From JALOOB01 sp964387985 (lineage in GTDB: Bacteria; Chloroflexota; Anaerolineae; CG2-30-64-16), in contig CAYLZG010000004.1 in assembly GCA_964387985.1 (NCBI GenBank), positions 13,764 to 77,763 of the forward strand: a DNA stretch of 64,000 nt, in the 5' to 3' direction. Each line of letters opens with the position of its first letter. Position 1 is the stretch's first letter. Shown here piece after piece: positions 53,154 to 62,605 of this stretch. The position numbers and the translations under genes were made by a program. The notes beneath the pieces were generated by a model, which saw nothing but the letters and a program-made list of their open reading frames with translations, was not told the origin of the DNA and searched no databases.

Positions 53154-54341
53154 GTGGATGACATGGGTCACATCATAGAACTCGAACAGAACCATGTGCT
53201 CCAGACTTATGCCCGTCCTCCTTTCGTGTTGGACCATGGGAAGGGCTGCTGGGTGTATGACACCGCGGGAAACGGCTACCTGGACTGCGCGGCCGGCATC
53301 GCGGTGAACGCGCTGGGGCATGCGCACCCGAGTCTCATCGCCGCGCTCACGGAGCAGGCCAGCAAGCTGTGGCACGTATCCAACCTGTATCACACCGCCC
53401 CGCAGGCGCAGTTGGCGGAGGCGCTGTGTGCGAGCAGCTTTGCCGAGCGGGTCTTCTTCTGCAACTCCGGCGCGGAGGCAAACGAGGCCGCGTTCAAGTT
53501 CAGCCGCAAATGGGCGCACGATAATTTTGGCGCCCAGAAGCACGCCATTGTCGCGTTCTCCAACGCATTCCATGGCCGCACGTTTGGGGCGCTGGCTGCC
53601 ACCCCGCGCGAGAAGTATCAGGCGCCGTTCCGGCCGCTCCTGCCCGGTGTGCGGTTCGCGGAATTCAACGATCTCGCGGCAGCGGCTGAGGTCATCGCCG
53701 ACGATGTGTGCGCAGTAATCGTGGAGCCGGTGCAGGGCGAAGGCGGCATCCACCCCGCCACGCAGGAATTCCTGACCGGGCTGCGCGACCTGTGCAACGC
53801 CCACAACGCGCTGTTGATCTTCGACGAGGTCCAGTGCGGGCTGGGGCGGACCGGGACCCTGTGGGCGCACCAGCAATACGGGGTAACGCCCGACCTCCTC
53901 ACGGTGGCCAAGCCGCTGGCTGGCGGACTACCGATGGCCGCGGTCCTGATGACCCAGGCGGTCGCCCAAGTGATGCATCCGGGCGATCATGGCAGCACCT
54001 TCGCGGCATCACCGCTGGTGGCTTCAGTGGCCAACGCCGTGCTAAAGCTAGTCAACCAGGCGGAGTTCCTAGCCGAGGTCACACAGAAGGGTACGTATCT
54101 GAAGGAGCGACTTCAGGAGATCAATTCGCCTTGCATCGCTGCGGTGCGAGGGGTGGGCCTCATGTTGGCCGCAGATCTCACGATCCCGGCCAACGCTGTC
54201 ATTCAAGCAGGCTACCGGCAGAGCCTGTTACTCATCAATGCCGGGCCAAACACCTTGCGGCTCGTGCCACCGCTGATCATCAGCCGTGAGGAGATCGATC
54301 TGCTGATCGAGCGGTTGGCAACGATCTTCGCCGAACTCTGA
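53154..54341 (+). CDS. argD: Acetylornithine aminotransferase
   Basis: The 395-residue start is the GTG at 53154, six bases after GGGGTG; the ATG at 53163 is too far from that site. PLP-site sequences: CNSGAEANEAAFKFSRKW near residue 103, FHGRTFGALAAT near 138, LLIFDEVQCGLGRTG near 222 and the Lys in TVAKPLAGGLPMAA near 250. It transaminates acetylglutamate semialdehyde to acetylornithine and may also serve in lysine synthesis. Confidence 0.95.
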   Translation: MDDMGHIIELEQNHVLQTYARPPFVLDHGKGCWVYDTAGNGYLDCAAGIAVNALGHAHPSLIAALTEQASKLWHVSNLYHTAPQAQLAEALCASSFAERVFFCNSGAEANEAAFKFSRKWAHDNFGAQKHAIVAFSNAFHGRTFGALAATPREKYQAPFRPLLPGVRFAEFNDLAAAAEVIADDVCAVIVEPVQGEGGIHPATQEFLTGLRDLCNAHNALLIFDEVQCGLGRTGTLWAHQQYGVTPDLLTVAKPLAGGLPMAAVLMTQAVAQVMHPGDHGSTFAASPLVASVANAVLKLVNQAEFLAEVTQKGTYLKERLQEINSPCIAAVRGVGLMLAADLTIPANAVIQAGYRQSLLLINAGPNTLRLVPPLIISREEIDLLIERLATIFAEL

Positions 54342-54358
54342 CATAACGGGGAACGAAC

Positions 54359-54886
54359 ATGGAAATTACCATTCGGGCTGCCAAAGAGAGCGACATCGAC
54401 GGTATTCTCAACATTGTGAACGGCTACGCGGCGCAAAACCTGATGCTTTTCCGCACTGATGAACAGATCAGGCGTGCGCTACCCGGGTTCATCGTGGCCG
54501 TGACGCGGGAGAAAGTGATGGGCTGCGGATCGAACGTGCCCCTGACCCCCCGGCTCGTCGAGTTGCGTTCGCTGGCAGTCGCGCCCGAGGCCCGCGGCAC
54601 GGGACTGGGCAAGCGGCTGGTCGAGGTGCTGGTTGCGATGGCTCGCGATGCTGGCTACGACCAGATCTGTGCGCTGACGCTCAGCGAGGGGTTCTTCAAC
54701 AAGTGCAAGTTCGCAACCGTGGACCGCTGGAGCATCACCCCGAAGATCTGGCAAGAATGCATCTACTGCCAGAAGTTCGATGCGTGCGATGAGATTGCCG
54801 TGCTGCTGAACCTGCGCGAGCCTGCCGTGGCGCACGGAATACGCGGGATGATCTCTCTGCGACCTGCGTTCGCCAGGCAGGGCTGA
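54359..54886 (+). CDS. argA: GNAT-type N-acetylglutamate synthase
   Basis: A 175-residue single GNAT domain. ELRSLAVAPEARGTGLGKRLVEVLV near residue 65 is the acetyl-CoA loop, and the C-terminal KIWQECIYCQKFDACDEIAVL near 125 is the hallmark of the short, GNAT-only N-acetylglutamate synthases. It makes the first intermediate of the pathway from glutamate and acetyl-CoA. GGGGAA precedes the ATG. With ArgJ present it may act mainly to prime the acetyl cycle. Confidence 0.9.
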   Translation: MEITIRAAKESDIDGILNIVNGYAAQNLMLFRTDEQIRRALPGFIVAVTREKVMGCGSNVPLTPRLVELRSLAVAPEARGTGLGKRLVEVLVAMARDAGYDQICALTLSEGFFNKCKFATVDRWSITPKIWQECIYCQKFDACDEIAVLLNLREPAVAHGIRGMISLRPAFARQG

Positions 54887-54975
54887 GGATCATAATCCAA
54901 ACCTTCGAGGTCGTTCCAACCTCCGGTTGGGTTGAGATCCCGAAGATCTCATACGGTAACAACAAGGAGCATTCC

Positions 54976-56001
54976 ATGCAAAAGGTGCGCGTAGCACTGA
55001 TCGGGCTGGGCAACGTCGGAAAGGCGTTCCTGCAGTTGATGACCGAGAAGGAAACGTTACTACAAAAGCAGTACGGGCTATCATTGGTTCTGACAGCGGT
55101 CGCGGATTCGTCGGGCGGCCTCATCGATGGCAGAGGGATAGCCCCTGCCGCGCTGCTGAGCCACAAGCAGGGTGGCCGCGGGGTGGCCGCTTTCGATGGC
55201 GGGCAGGCAGGATTGCCGTCGCCCGATGTGGTGGCGCAGGCCCCGGCCGATCTGATGCTCGAAGCCTCTCCGGTCAATCTCCAGACCGGCCAGCCGGGGT
55301 TGGACTGCGTGCGCACGGCTATCGGCCGGGGCATGGGGGTCGTCCTGGCCAACAAGGGGCCGCTGGTGCATGACTATGCCGGGCTCAGCGCAGCCGCGCG
55401 CGCGGCAGGCGTCGGCTTCGCTTTCAGTGCAACCGTCTGCGGCGCGTTGCCCGTGGTGAATATCGGGCAACGCGACCTGGCCGGCTGCGACATCCGCAGC
55501 GTCCGAGGCATCTTCAACTCGACCAGCAACTCGATCCTGGCGGCCATGGCCGCGGGCGGCAGCTACAGCCAGGCGCTCAGGCAGGCGCAGCTCGACGGCA
55601 TCGCGGAGGCAGATCCCACCCTGGATGTCGAGGGATGGGACACGGCCAACAAACTGGTGATCGTCACCAACAGCATTCTGGGGGTGCCTGCGACGCTGAG
55701 GGACGTCCAGCCGGTGACTGGCATCACCGGCATCACGCCAGAGCAGATCGCGGAAGGCGCACGACGGGGCGAAGTGGTCAAGCTCGTCGCCACGGCCGAG
55801 CGCAGCGGGGATGGCTGCCATCTCTCGGTCCAGCCACAGTGGCTTCCCAGCGAGGACTTCCTGGCCGGCGTGTCGGGCTGGGAGATGGGGATCGTTTTCG
55901 ACACCGACATCATGGGCTTACAACAACTCAAGGTGGACGAGCGCGGGCCAATCCCGACGGCAGGAGCGATGCTGCGCGACGTCATCAATCTTTCCCGGTA
56001 A
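54976..56001 (+). CDS. Homoserine dehydrogenase, second type, inside the arg operon
   Basis: A 341-residue protein with every core motif of the shorter homoserine dehydrogenases: ALIGLGNVGKAFLQLM, ANKGPLVHDY near residue 120, GIFNSTSNSILAAMAAGGSY near 178 and EADPTLDVEGWDTANKLVI near 210. It is of a different subtype from the enzyme at 45055 and also has no ACT domain. AAGGAG precedes the ATG. Why it lies between argA and argG is not clear; it could be a constitutive isozyme, or have shifted to a related semialdehyde. Confidence 0.88.
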   Translation: MQKVRVALIGLGNVGKAFLQLMTEKETLLQKQYGLSLVLTAVADSSGGLIDGRGIAPAALLSHKQGGRGVAAFDGGQAGLPSPDVVAQAPADLMLEASPVNLQTGQPGLDCVRTAIGRGMGVVLANKGPLVHDYAGLSAAARAAGVGFAFSATVCGALPVVNIGQRDLAGCDIRSVRGIFNSTSNSILAAMAAGGSYSQALRQAQLDGIAEADPTLDVEGWDTANKLVIVTNSILGVPATLRDVQPVTGITGITPEQIAEGARRGEVVKLVATAERSGDGCHLSVQPQWLPSEDFLAGVSGWEMGIVFDTDIMGLQQLKVDERGPIPTAGAMLRDVINLSR

Positions 56002-56030
56002 ATCCGCATTTGTGAGGAGCTAATAAACCA

Positions 56031-57299
<1,269 letters not shown>

Positions 57300-57312
57300 C
57301 GCCTTCCATGCC

Positions 57313-57342
57313 TGTAAAGACGTTGCATGCAACATCTCTACA
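57313..57342. repeat. Palindromic repeat between argG and argJ
   Basis: Fifteen-base arms TGTAAAGACGTTGCA / TGCAACATCTCTACA with two mismatches, centred on GCATGC. It shares layout and most bases with the element at 43515-43540. Confidence 0.75.
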
Positions 57343-57369
57343 ATAGTCAGCCGCACCGCGGAGGTTGAT

Positions 57370-58590
57370 TTGAACGACGTCAACGTCATCCCACAGGGTT
57401 ACCGCTTCGCAGGCGTGCCGGCAGGCATCAAGAAAACAGGCGCAGCCGATTTTGCGGCGGTCGTCAGCGATCGACCGTGCGCGGCTGCGGGCATGTTCAC
57501 GCGCAATGCATTCCCTGCCGCGCCGGTGCTGTATGACCGAGAGCTGCTTGCCGAAAACCCGGCCGGCATGCGCGGCGTGGTCATCAACGCCGGCTGCGCG
57601 AATGCGTGCACCGGCGACGAAGGGCTGGCCGACGCTGCGGAGATGGCGCGCCTCGCGGAGGCCGCGTTCGGTGCGCCGCCCCGGTCGGTGGCGGTCATGT
57701 CGACGGGCGTCATCGGGCCGAGGCTTTCGATGGAACGCATCGCTGCAGGCGCAAGCGCGGCCGCCGCGGCGCTGCCAGCAGATGGATCAGAAGCAGCAGC
57801 CGCGGCCGCGGCCGCGGCCGCGGCTGCGATCATGACTACGGATACGCGGCCCAAAATCGCGTTCCGGCAGGCAGGCTCAGCTCGCTTGTGGGGGATGGCC
57901 AAAGGCGCGGGCATGATCCATCCGAACATGGCCACAATGCTCAGCGTCATCGTCACCGATGCCTCAATCTCGCCACTCAGCCTGGATGCCGCGCTTCACT
58001 CGGCCGTAGACGTCAGCTTCAACGCCATCAGCATCGATGGCGACATGAGCACCAACGACACGGTGATGGTCCTGGCAAACGGCGCGGCAGGAGTGGTGGA
58101 TCAAGGTGTCTTCGCGGATGCGCTGACCGGGCTGTGCACTGACCTGGCCCAGCAGATCGTCCGTGACGGCGAGGGCGCCACGAGGTTCGTCACGATCCGG
58201 GTTGCGGGCGCTGAGACGATGGCCGACGCGCGCATCGCGGCCAAGGCCGTGGCCAACTCACCGCTGGTGAAGACCGCGATCTACGGTGGCGATGCCAACT
58301 GGGGACGCATCCTGGCCGCAGTCGGATATTCAGGCGCGGCCGTCGACCCGGCGCGCACGGACCTTTGGATTTCGGCTGGCACGGAAGACGCAGCCGGGAG
58401 CCCGGGCCGGGTCCAGCTTGTCGGCAAGGGCAGACCTCTCGCGTACTCAGAAGAGGCGGCGACGGCCGTCTTCATGGGGACGGAGATCGCCATCACGGTC
58501 GCCCTGAGCCTTGGCAGCGGCAACGCAACCGTGTGGACGTGCGATCTGAGCCACGACTACGTGGATATCAACGGGCATTATCGGACCTGA
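57370..58590 (+). CDS. argJ: Bifunctional ornithine acetyltransferase/N-acetylglutamate synthase
   Basis: The 406-residue protein uses a TTG start, placed by GGAGG five bases upstream. VIPQGYRFAGVPAGIKKTGAADFA, NAGCANACTGDEG near residue 77, IMTTDTRPK near 155 and the self-cleavage site MIHPNMATML near 180 (cleaved before the Thr) are all present. It moves the acetyl group from acetylornithine to glutamate. An 11-alanine run just before IMTTDT is encoded by CCGCGG repeats and is unusual. The gene follows argG after a 70-base gap that holds a palindromic repeat. Confidence 0.95.
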   Translation: MNDVNVIPQGYRFAGVPAGIKKTGAADFAAVVSDRPCAAAGMFTRNAFPAAPVLYDRELLAENPAGMRGVVINAGCANACTGDEGLADAAEMARLAEAAFGAPPRSVAVMSTGVIGPRLSMERIAAGASAAAAALPADGSEAAAAAAAAAAAAIMTTDTRPKIAFRQAGSARLWGMAKGAGMIHPNMATMLSVIVTDASISPLSLDAALHSAVDVSFNAISIDGDMSTNDTVMVLANGAAGVVDQGVFADALTGLCTDLAQQIVRDGEGATRFVTIRVAGAETMADARIAAKAVANSPLVKTAIYGGDANWGRILAAVGYSGAAVDPARTDLWISAGTEDAAGSPGRVQLVGKGRPLAYSEEAATAVFMGTEIAITVALSLGSGNATVWTCDLSHDYVDINGHYRT

Positions 58591-58638
58591 TCGAAGAATT
58601 CGGCTTGCAGGAGCGGGGGGAACGAGAGGAGTCACGGC

Positions 58639-59598
58639 ATGGAATATCGAAGGTTGGGACGGACGGGTCTGAAAGTGTCGGAACTGTGCCTGGGTACGAT
58701 GCAATGGGGCTGGACCGCGGATGAGGCCGTAAGCTTTGCGGTAATGGATGCCTTCGTCGCAGCGGGCGGCAACTTCATCGACACGGCCGACGTCTACAGC
58801 CGCTGGGTTGAGGGCAATCCGGGCGGCGTGTCAGAGGAAATCATCGGGCGGTGGATGAAGGCGCGTGGCAACCGGCAGGCCATCGTGCTGGCGACGAAAG
58901 CGCGCGGCCGCATGTGGGAAGGTCCCAACGGCGAAGGGCTTAGCCGGGGACACCTGATGCGCGCGGTCGACGATTCACTGCGCCGGCTGCAGACCGATAC
59001 CATCGACCTGTACCAGACGCATTCCGATGACCGGGACACGCCGCTGGACGAGACGCTGCGGGCGCTGGACGACATGGTCAGGGCAGGGAAGGTGCGTTAT
59101 ATCGGCGCATCCAACATCCACGCGTGGCGGCTCACGAGCGCCCTGTGGACCAGCGACAAGCACAACTGGGCGCGCTACGACTCGCTCCAGCCTCACTACA
59201 ACCTCGCGCACCGCTCCGAGTTCGAGCGCGAACTTAAGCCGTTGTGCGAAGAACAGGGCATCGGCGTGATCCCGTACAGCCCGCTCGCGGCAGGGTTCCT
59301 TACCGGCAAGTACCAACGTGGCAAGGAAATCCAGAGCGCGCGGCTGGAAGGCATCCGCAACCGCTACTTCAACGATCGCGGTTGGGGCATCCTGGCCAGG
59401 CTCGAAAAGGTCGCCCGCGGCCGCAGCCTCACCCCATCTCAGACAGCGCTGGCCTGGCTTCTCTCCCAGCCTGTCATCACATCGCCCATCATCGGCGCAA
59501 GCAGCGTCGAACAACTCAACGAGAGCCTGGGCGCGGCCGGGGTCCGGCTTTCCGCAGAAGAAATTGCCGCGCTGAACGACGCGAGCAAGTGGGAGTAG
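58639..59598 (+). CDS. Aldo/keto reductase
   Basis: A 319-residue TIM-barrel reductase. The catalytic tetrad is visible: Asp and Tyr in FIDTADVYSRW near residue 50, Lys in LATKARGRM near 90 and His in YQTHSDDRDTP near 130. The NADPH site is in SPIIGASSVEQLNESLGA near 285. Substrate is unknown. It is embedded between argJ and argH, only three bases from argH, so it is expressed with the arginine genes; no step in the known pathway needs it. Confidence 0.92.
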   Translation: MEYRRLGRTGLKVSELCLGTMQWGWTADEAVSFAVMDAFVAAGGNFIDTADVYSRWVEGNPGGVSEEIIGRWMKARGNRQAIVLATKARGRMWEGPNGEGLSRGHLMRAVDDSLRRLQTDTIDLYQTHSDDRDTPLDETLRALDDMVRAGKVRYIGASNIHAWRLTSALWTSDKHNWARYDSLQPHYNLAHRSEFERELKPLCEEQGIGVIPYSPLAAGFLTGKYQRGKEIQSARLEGIRNRYFNDRGWGILARLEKVARGRSLTPSQTALAWLLSQPVITSPIIGASSVEQLNESLGAAGVRLSAEEIAALNDASKWE

Positions 59599-59601
59599 AC
59601 C

Positions 59602-60981
59602 GTGGCACAACTGTGGGGCGGCCGCTTCTCTGGCCAGACTGACCCGCTCATGGCGCGTTTCAACGAGTCGCTGCCGTTCGACGGGCGCCTCTGGGACGCG
59701 GATATCACCGGTTCCATCGCCTGGGCGAAGGCGATCCACCGCGCTGGATTGCTGACCCAGGACGAGCTCGCCCGGATCACCGCCGGATTGGAGGGTCTTC
59801 GCGCGGAGATCGCGGCTGCGCCTGCGGCCGCCTTCGCTGCCGCGAATGACGAGGATATCCACAGCTATGTCGAGCGACGGCTCACCGAGGCCACCGGTCC
59901 CGTTGCAGGCAAGCTGCACACGGGCCGCAGCCGCAACGACCAGGTGGCGACCGATGTCCGGATGTGGTTGAAGGTAGAGGCCGGACCGCTGGCCGAGGAG
60001 CTCGATGCGCTCATCGCGGCCGCCGCGGACCGGGCCGAAGCGGAGATCGACGTGCTGATGCCCGGCTACACCCACGTGCAGCCCGCGCAGCCTATCCGGT
60101 GGAGCCACTGGCTGCTGAGCCACGCGTGGGCCTGGCAGCGCGACCGGGAGCGCCTGGCCGGTCTGCTGGCGCGCGTCGACGTGCTGCCGCTCGGCGCCGG
60201 CGCGTTGGCCGGTTGCCCGTTTCCGATCGACCGGTCTGCGCTGGCCGCTGAACTTGGCTTCTCCTCGGTCAGCCCCAACAGCATCGACGCGGTGAGCGAC
60301 CGGGACTTCGTCGCCGAGTTTCTCTTCTGGGCCGCGCTCACCGGCGTGCATCTCAGCCGTTTCGCCGAGGATCTCATCCTGTGGAGCAGCCGGGAATACG
60401 GCTTTGTCGTGATGGCCGACGCGTACAGCACCGGATCGAGCCTGATGCCGCAGAAGAAGAACCCGGATGCCCTGGAGCTGCTGCGCGGCAAGTCAGGCCG
60501 CCTGGTGGGAGGGCTGGCAGGCATGTTGGTGCTCCTCAAGGGGCTGCCCAGCGCATACGACAAGGACCTTCAGGAGGACAAGGAGCCCCTGTTCGACGCG
60601 GTCGACACGCTCAGGCTGGCCCTGCCCGTCGCAAACGGCGTGCTTCAGACGTTGGCTGTACGGTCGGAGCGCATGGCGGCTGCATTGGGCGATGAGCTGC
60701 TGGCCACGGACCTGGCCGATGCGCTGGTGCGCCGCGGCGCACCGTTCCGCGAGAGCCATCACATCGTGGGTTGGGTGGTCAAGCGCGCCGAGGAGCTGGG
60801 CTGTGCGCTGCGTGACCTGGGGGAAGAGGAGCTTCGCAAGATCGATGGACGGCTGACCGGCACGCAGGATGTGTGGGATTTCGAACGGTCGGTCGAGCAG
60901 CGGGCCGTAACGGGCGGCACAGCGCGCGCGTCTGTAATCGAACAGATCGCATTGTTGCGCGCTCACCTCGGGGAGTGCTAG
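59602..60981 (+). CDS. argH: Argininosuccinate lyase
   Basis: The 459-residue enzyme has a GTG start. LWGGRFSGQTDPLMARFNESLPFD opens it, HTGRSRNDQVATDVRMW near residue 107 and the signature GSSLMPQKKNPDALELLRGK near 278 (catalytic Ser loop) identify it. It splits argininosuccinate to arginine and fumarate, the last step. Last gene of the operon; a hairpin at its stop codon ends the unit. Confidence 0.97.
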   Translation: MAQLWGGRFSGQTDPLMARFNESLPFDGRLWDADITGSIAWAKAIHRAGLLTQDELARITAGLEGLRAEIAAAPAAAFAAANDEDIHSYVERRLTEATGPVAGKLHTGRSRNDQVATDVRMWLKVEAGPLAEELDALIAAAADRAEAEIDVLMPGYTHVQPAQPIRWSHWLLSHAWAWQRDRERLAGLLARVDVLPLGAGALAGCPFPIDRSALAAELGFSSVSPNSIDAVSDRDFVAEFLFWAALTGVHLSRFAEDLILWSSREYGFVVMADAYSTGSSLMPQKKNPDALELLRGKSGRLVGGLAGMLVLLKGLPSAYDKDLQEDKEPLFDAVDTLRLALPVANGVLQTLAVRSERMAAALGDELLATDLADALVRRGAPFRESHHIVGWVVKRAEELGCALRDLGEEELRKIDGRLTGTQDVWDFERSVEQRAVTGGTARASVIEQIALLRAHLGEC

Positions 60982-61004
60982 GTCGCACAGGGGGTGCGAT
61001 CTAG
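60978..61004. terminator. Bidirectional hairpin between argH and the acyltransferase gene
   Basis: Arms CTAGGTCGCAC and GTGCGATCTAG form 11 pairs (one G-U) around a five-base loop. The TAG stop codon of each convergent gene lies inside its own arm. Confidence 0.65.
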
Positions 61005-61909
61005 CGTGGCGGCCTTTTCCGCCTGTACCGCTGCCAGACGGGCAGCTCGGTCCTGCTCCACAGGTTGAAAAAAGACGACCACTGTTCCGGATGCTCCCGG
61101 ATAAAACCCTCGAGAATGCGCAGGCAGCGCACTACCAGGCTCTCCTCGGTGTCCACCTGGGCGTCGGGGATGATGGGCGCACGGATGTCGATGACGATCC
61201 GGTGATCGGGGGCGCGGTAGGTGACTGCCGGGAAGATCCAAGCGCCGGTGCGGAGCGCGATCCTGGCATGGCCGGTCGGCACGCTGGTCACCTCGCCAAA
61301 AAACTCCGTCCTCATCCCGGTGCCCTTCACGTCACGATCGGCAAGCAGGGCAATGAAGCGGCCGCGCGCGGCCGCTTCCTCCAGCCTGGCAAGCGCACCT
61401 CCCAGGGGGACCTCTTCAATTCCACCCTTCCGGCGCACCTCGGAGAAGATCTCGTCGATGCGCGGGTCTGCGTGCTTCAGGACGGCCGCCGTGATGGGTA
61501 CGCCCATCAGCCCCACCGCAACGCCTGCCAGTTCCCAGCTTCCCATGTGCAAAGTCACGAGGATTCCGCCTCGACCCGCGGCCTGGGCTGCCTCGATGCG
61601 TTCGAGCCCCTTGATCTCGGCAACGTACTCCTCAAGATTGTCCAGCGTCAGGTTTGGCGTCAGGAAGATATCGACGATCGAGTAGGCAAAGTGGCGAAAC
61701 GCTGCGCGGGCGTGACGCCAGCGCACGAAGCTGCCCGTCTCGGGCGGCAGAACGTGCGCCAGGTTGTCGTACATGCCGCGACGCCCCACGCCGTTGAAGT
61801 AGAAATTCACTTCCGCAATCACGCCGACGAGCGTGTACAGAAAACCGCGCGGCAAGCGGCGAATCAGCCACAGCGCCGCGCGGTAGACATAATAATTCTC
61901 AAAAGCCAT
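61001..61909 (-). CDS. LpxL/HtrB-like lysophospholipid or glycolipid acyltransferase
   Basis: A 302-residue acyltransferase of the LpxL superfamily, with the catalytic H-x4-E in LVTLHMGSWELAGVAVGL near residue 120 and PLGGALARLEEAAARGRFIALLADRDVKGTGMRTEFFG near 168-205. The N-terminal segment (residues about 5-40) is membrane-associated. In Gram-negative bacteria the family acylates lipid A; in actinobacteria it acylates phosphatidylinositol mannosides. No lipid A genes are in the window, so a glycolipid or phospholipid acceptor is more likely. Confidence 0.87.
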   Translation of the reverse strand: MAFENYYVYRAALWLIRRLPRGFLYTLVGVIAEVNFYFNGVGRRGMYDNLAHVLPPETGSFVRWRHARAAFRHFAYSIVDIFLTPNLTLDNLEEYVAEIKGLERIEAAQAAGRGGILVTLHMGSWELAGVAVGLMGVPITAAVLKHADPRIDEIFSEVRRKGGIEEVPLGGALARLEEAAARGRFIALLADRDVKGTGMRTEFFGEVTSVPTGHARIALRTGAWIFPAVTYRAPDHRIVIDIRAPIIPDAQVDTEESLVVRCLRILEGFIREHPEQWSSFFNLWSRTELPVWQRYRRKRPPR

Positions 61910-61919
61910 GGCCGAAGCC

Positions 61920-62345
61920 TTAGCGGATGCCCAATCGCATGATGAAGATCAAGACAATGACCAGGAAGCTCAGGCCATAGAAAATGAATGCGGCGCGGTG
62001 CTTCCTGGCATCCGTCCCCGCACTGCGCGAGCGGCTCCGGCCGATATGCGCCAGGACGAGCGCCACGATCATCAGGATCGGATGCTCCAGCAGGTAGAAG
62101 CGCAGCAGCGGATTGCCCATGGCCGCGGAGAGCTGGCGGAAATTGAAGGGCCCGACAAACCACAAGATCAGGCCGATGAGGAACTGGATGTCGATCACCA
62201 CCGTGTAGACCATACCAAGCCGGTCGTCCAGCCTGGTCCACGACTGCCTGCCGAGCCAGCCGATCAGCGCCTTCAGAACGACCACAACTCCCGCGGCCAG
62301 CATGACCCAACGCCAGATTGCATGCAGATCCCAGATGAACCCCAT
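61920..62345 (-). CDS. Hypothetical four-span membrane protein
   Basis: The 141 residues contain four hydrophobic spans (about 12-30, 45-68, 83-103 and 120-138). The N-terminus MGFIWDLHAIWRWVML has conserved-looking aromatic residues and His8; HPILMIVALVLAHIG in the third span adds two more His. Such His spacing occurs in small heme-binding or cytochrome-b-like membrane proteins, but this is a guess. AGGAGGCAAAA precedes the ATG. It is 10 bases upstream of the acyltransferase gene. Confidence 0.75.
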   Translation of the reverse strand: MGFIWDLHAIWRWVMLAAGVVVVLKALIGWLGRQSWTRLDDRLGMVYTVVIDIQFLIGLILWFVGPFNFRQLSAAMGNPLLRFYLLEHPILMIVALVLAHIGRSRSRSAGTDARKHRAAFIFYGLSFLVIVLIFIMRLGIR

Positions 62346-62510
62346 TTTTGCCTCCTATGATGGCATCGTGTCCGATGTGATATGGAAAAGCACCAACTTG
62401 CCGTGATGATAATTGCCCCGCACGCGCATGTCAAAGCGGACCAACGGGTGCAACTGCCTGGCGCCCCCAGACGACATGCGATGATCTCGCCGTCCCGGCG
62501 CGCGAATGCT

Positions 62511-62539
62511 TTGACAGGGTCCTGCCCCCGTGATATGAT
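62511..62539 (+). promoter_or_regulatory. Consensus promoter for the gene at 62606
   Basis: Perfect TTGACA (62511-62516), a 17-base spacer and TATGAT (62534-62539, five of six). Confidence 0.8.
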
Positions 62540-62548
62540 GGCGATGAA

Positions 62549-62581
62549 AACGTGCGCTGGTCCTAGCCGGAGGCGCACGTT
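62549..62581 (+). promoter_or_regulatory. Hairpin in the 5' leader of the gene at 62606
   Basis: Nine-base arms AACGTGCGC and GCGCACGTT enclose a 15-base loop, right at the expected transcription start. It may protect the 5' end of the mRNA or bind a regulator; no U tract makes it a terminator. Confidence 0.45.
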
Positions 62582-62605
62582 CATTTCGTTCGCTGCGAGT
62601 CAACC

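Noticed and set aside
57790..57835. CRISPR-like or microsatellite array
   Set aside because: The repeat is a six-base CCGCGG run inside argJ coding for alanine; there are no spacers. No CRISPR array was found anywhere in the window.
58975..60351. 458-codon minus-strand frame
   Set aside because: Antisense to the aldo/keto reductase and argH; low-quality composition and no ribosome site.
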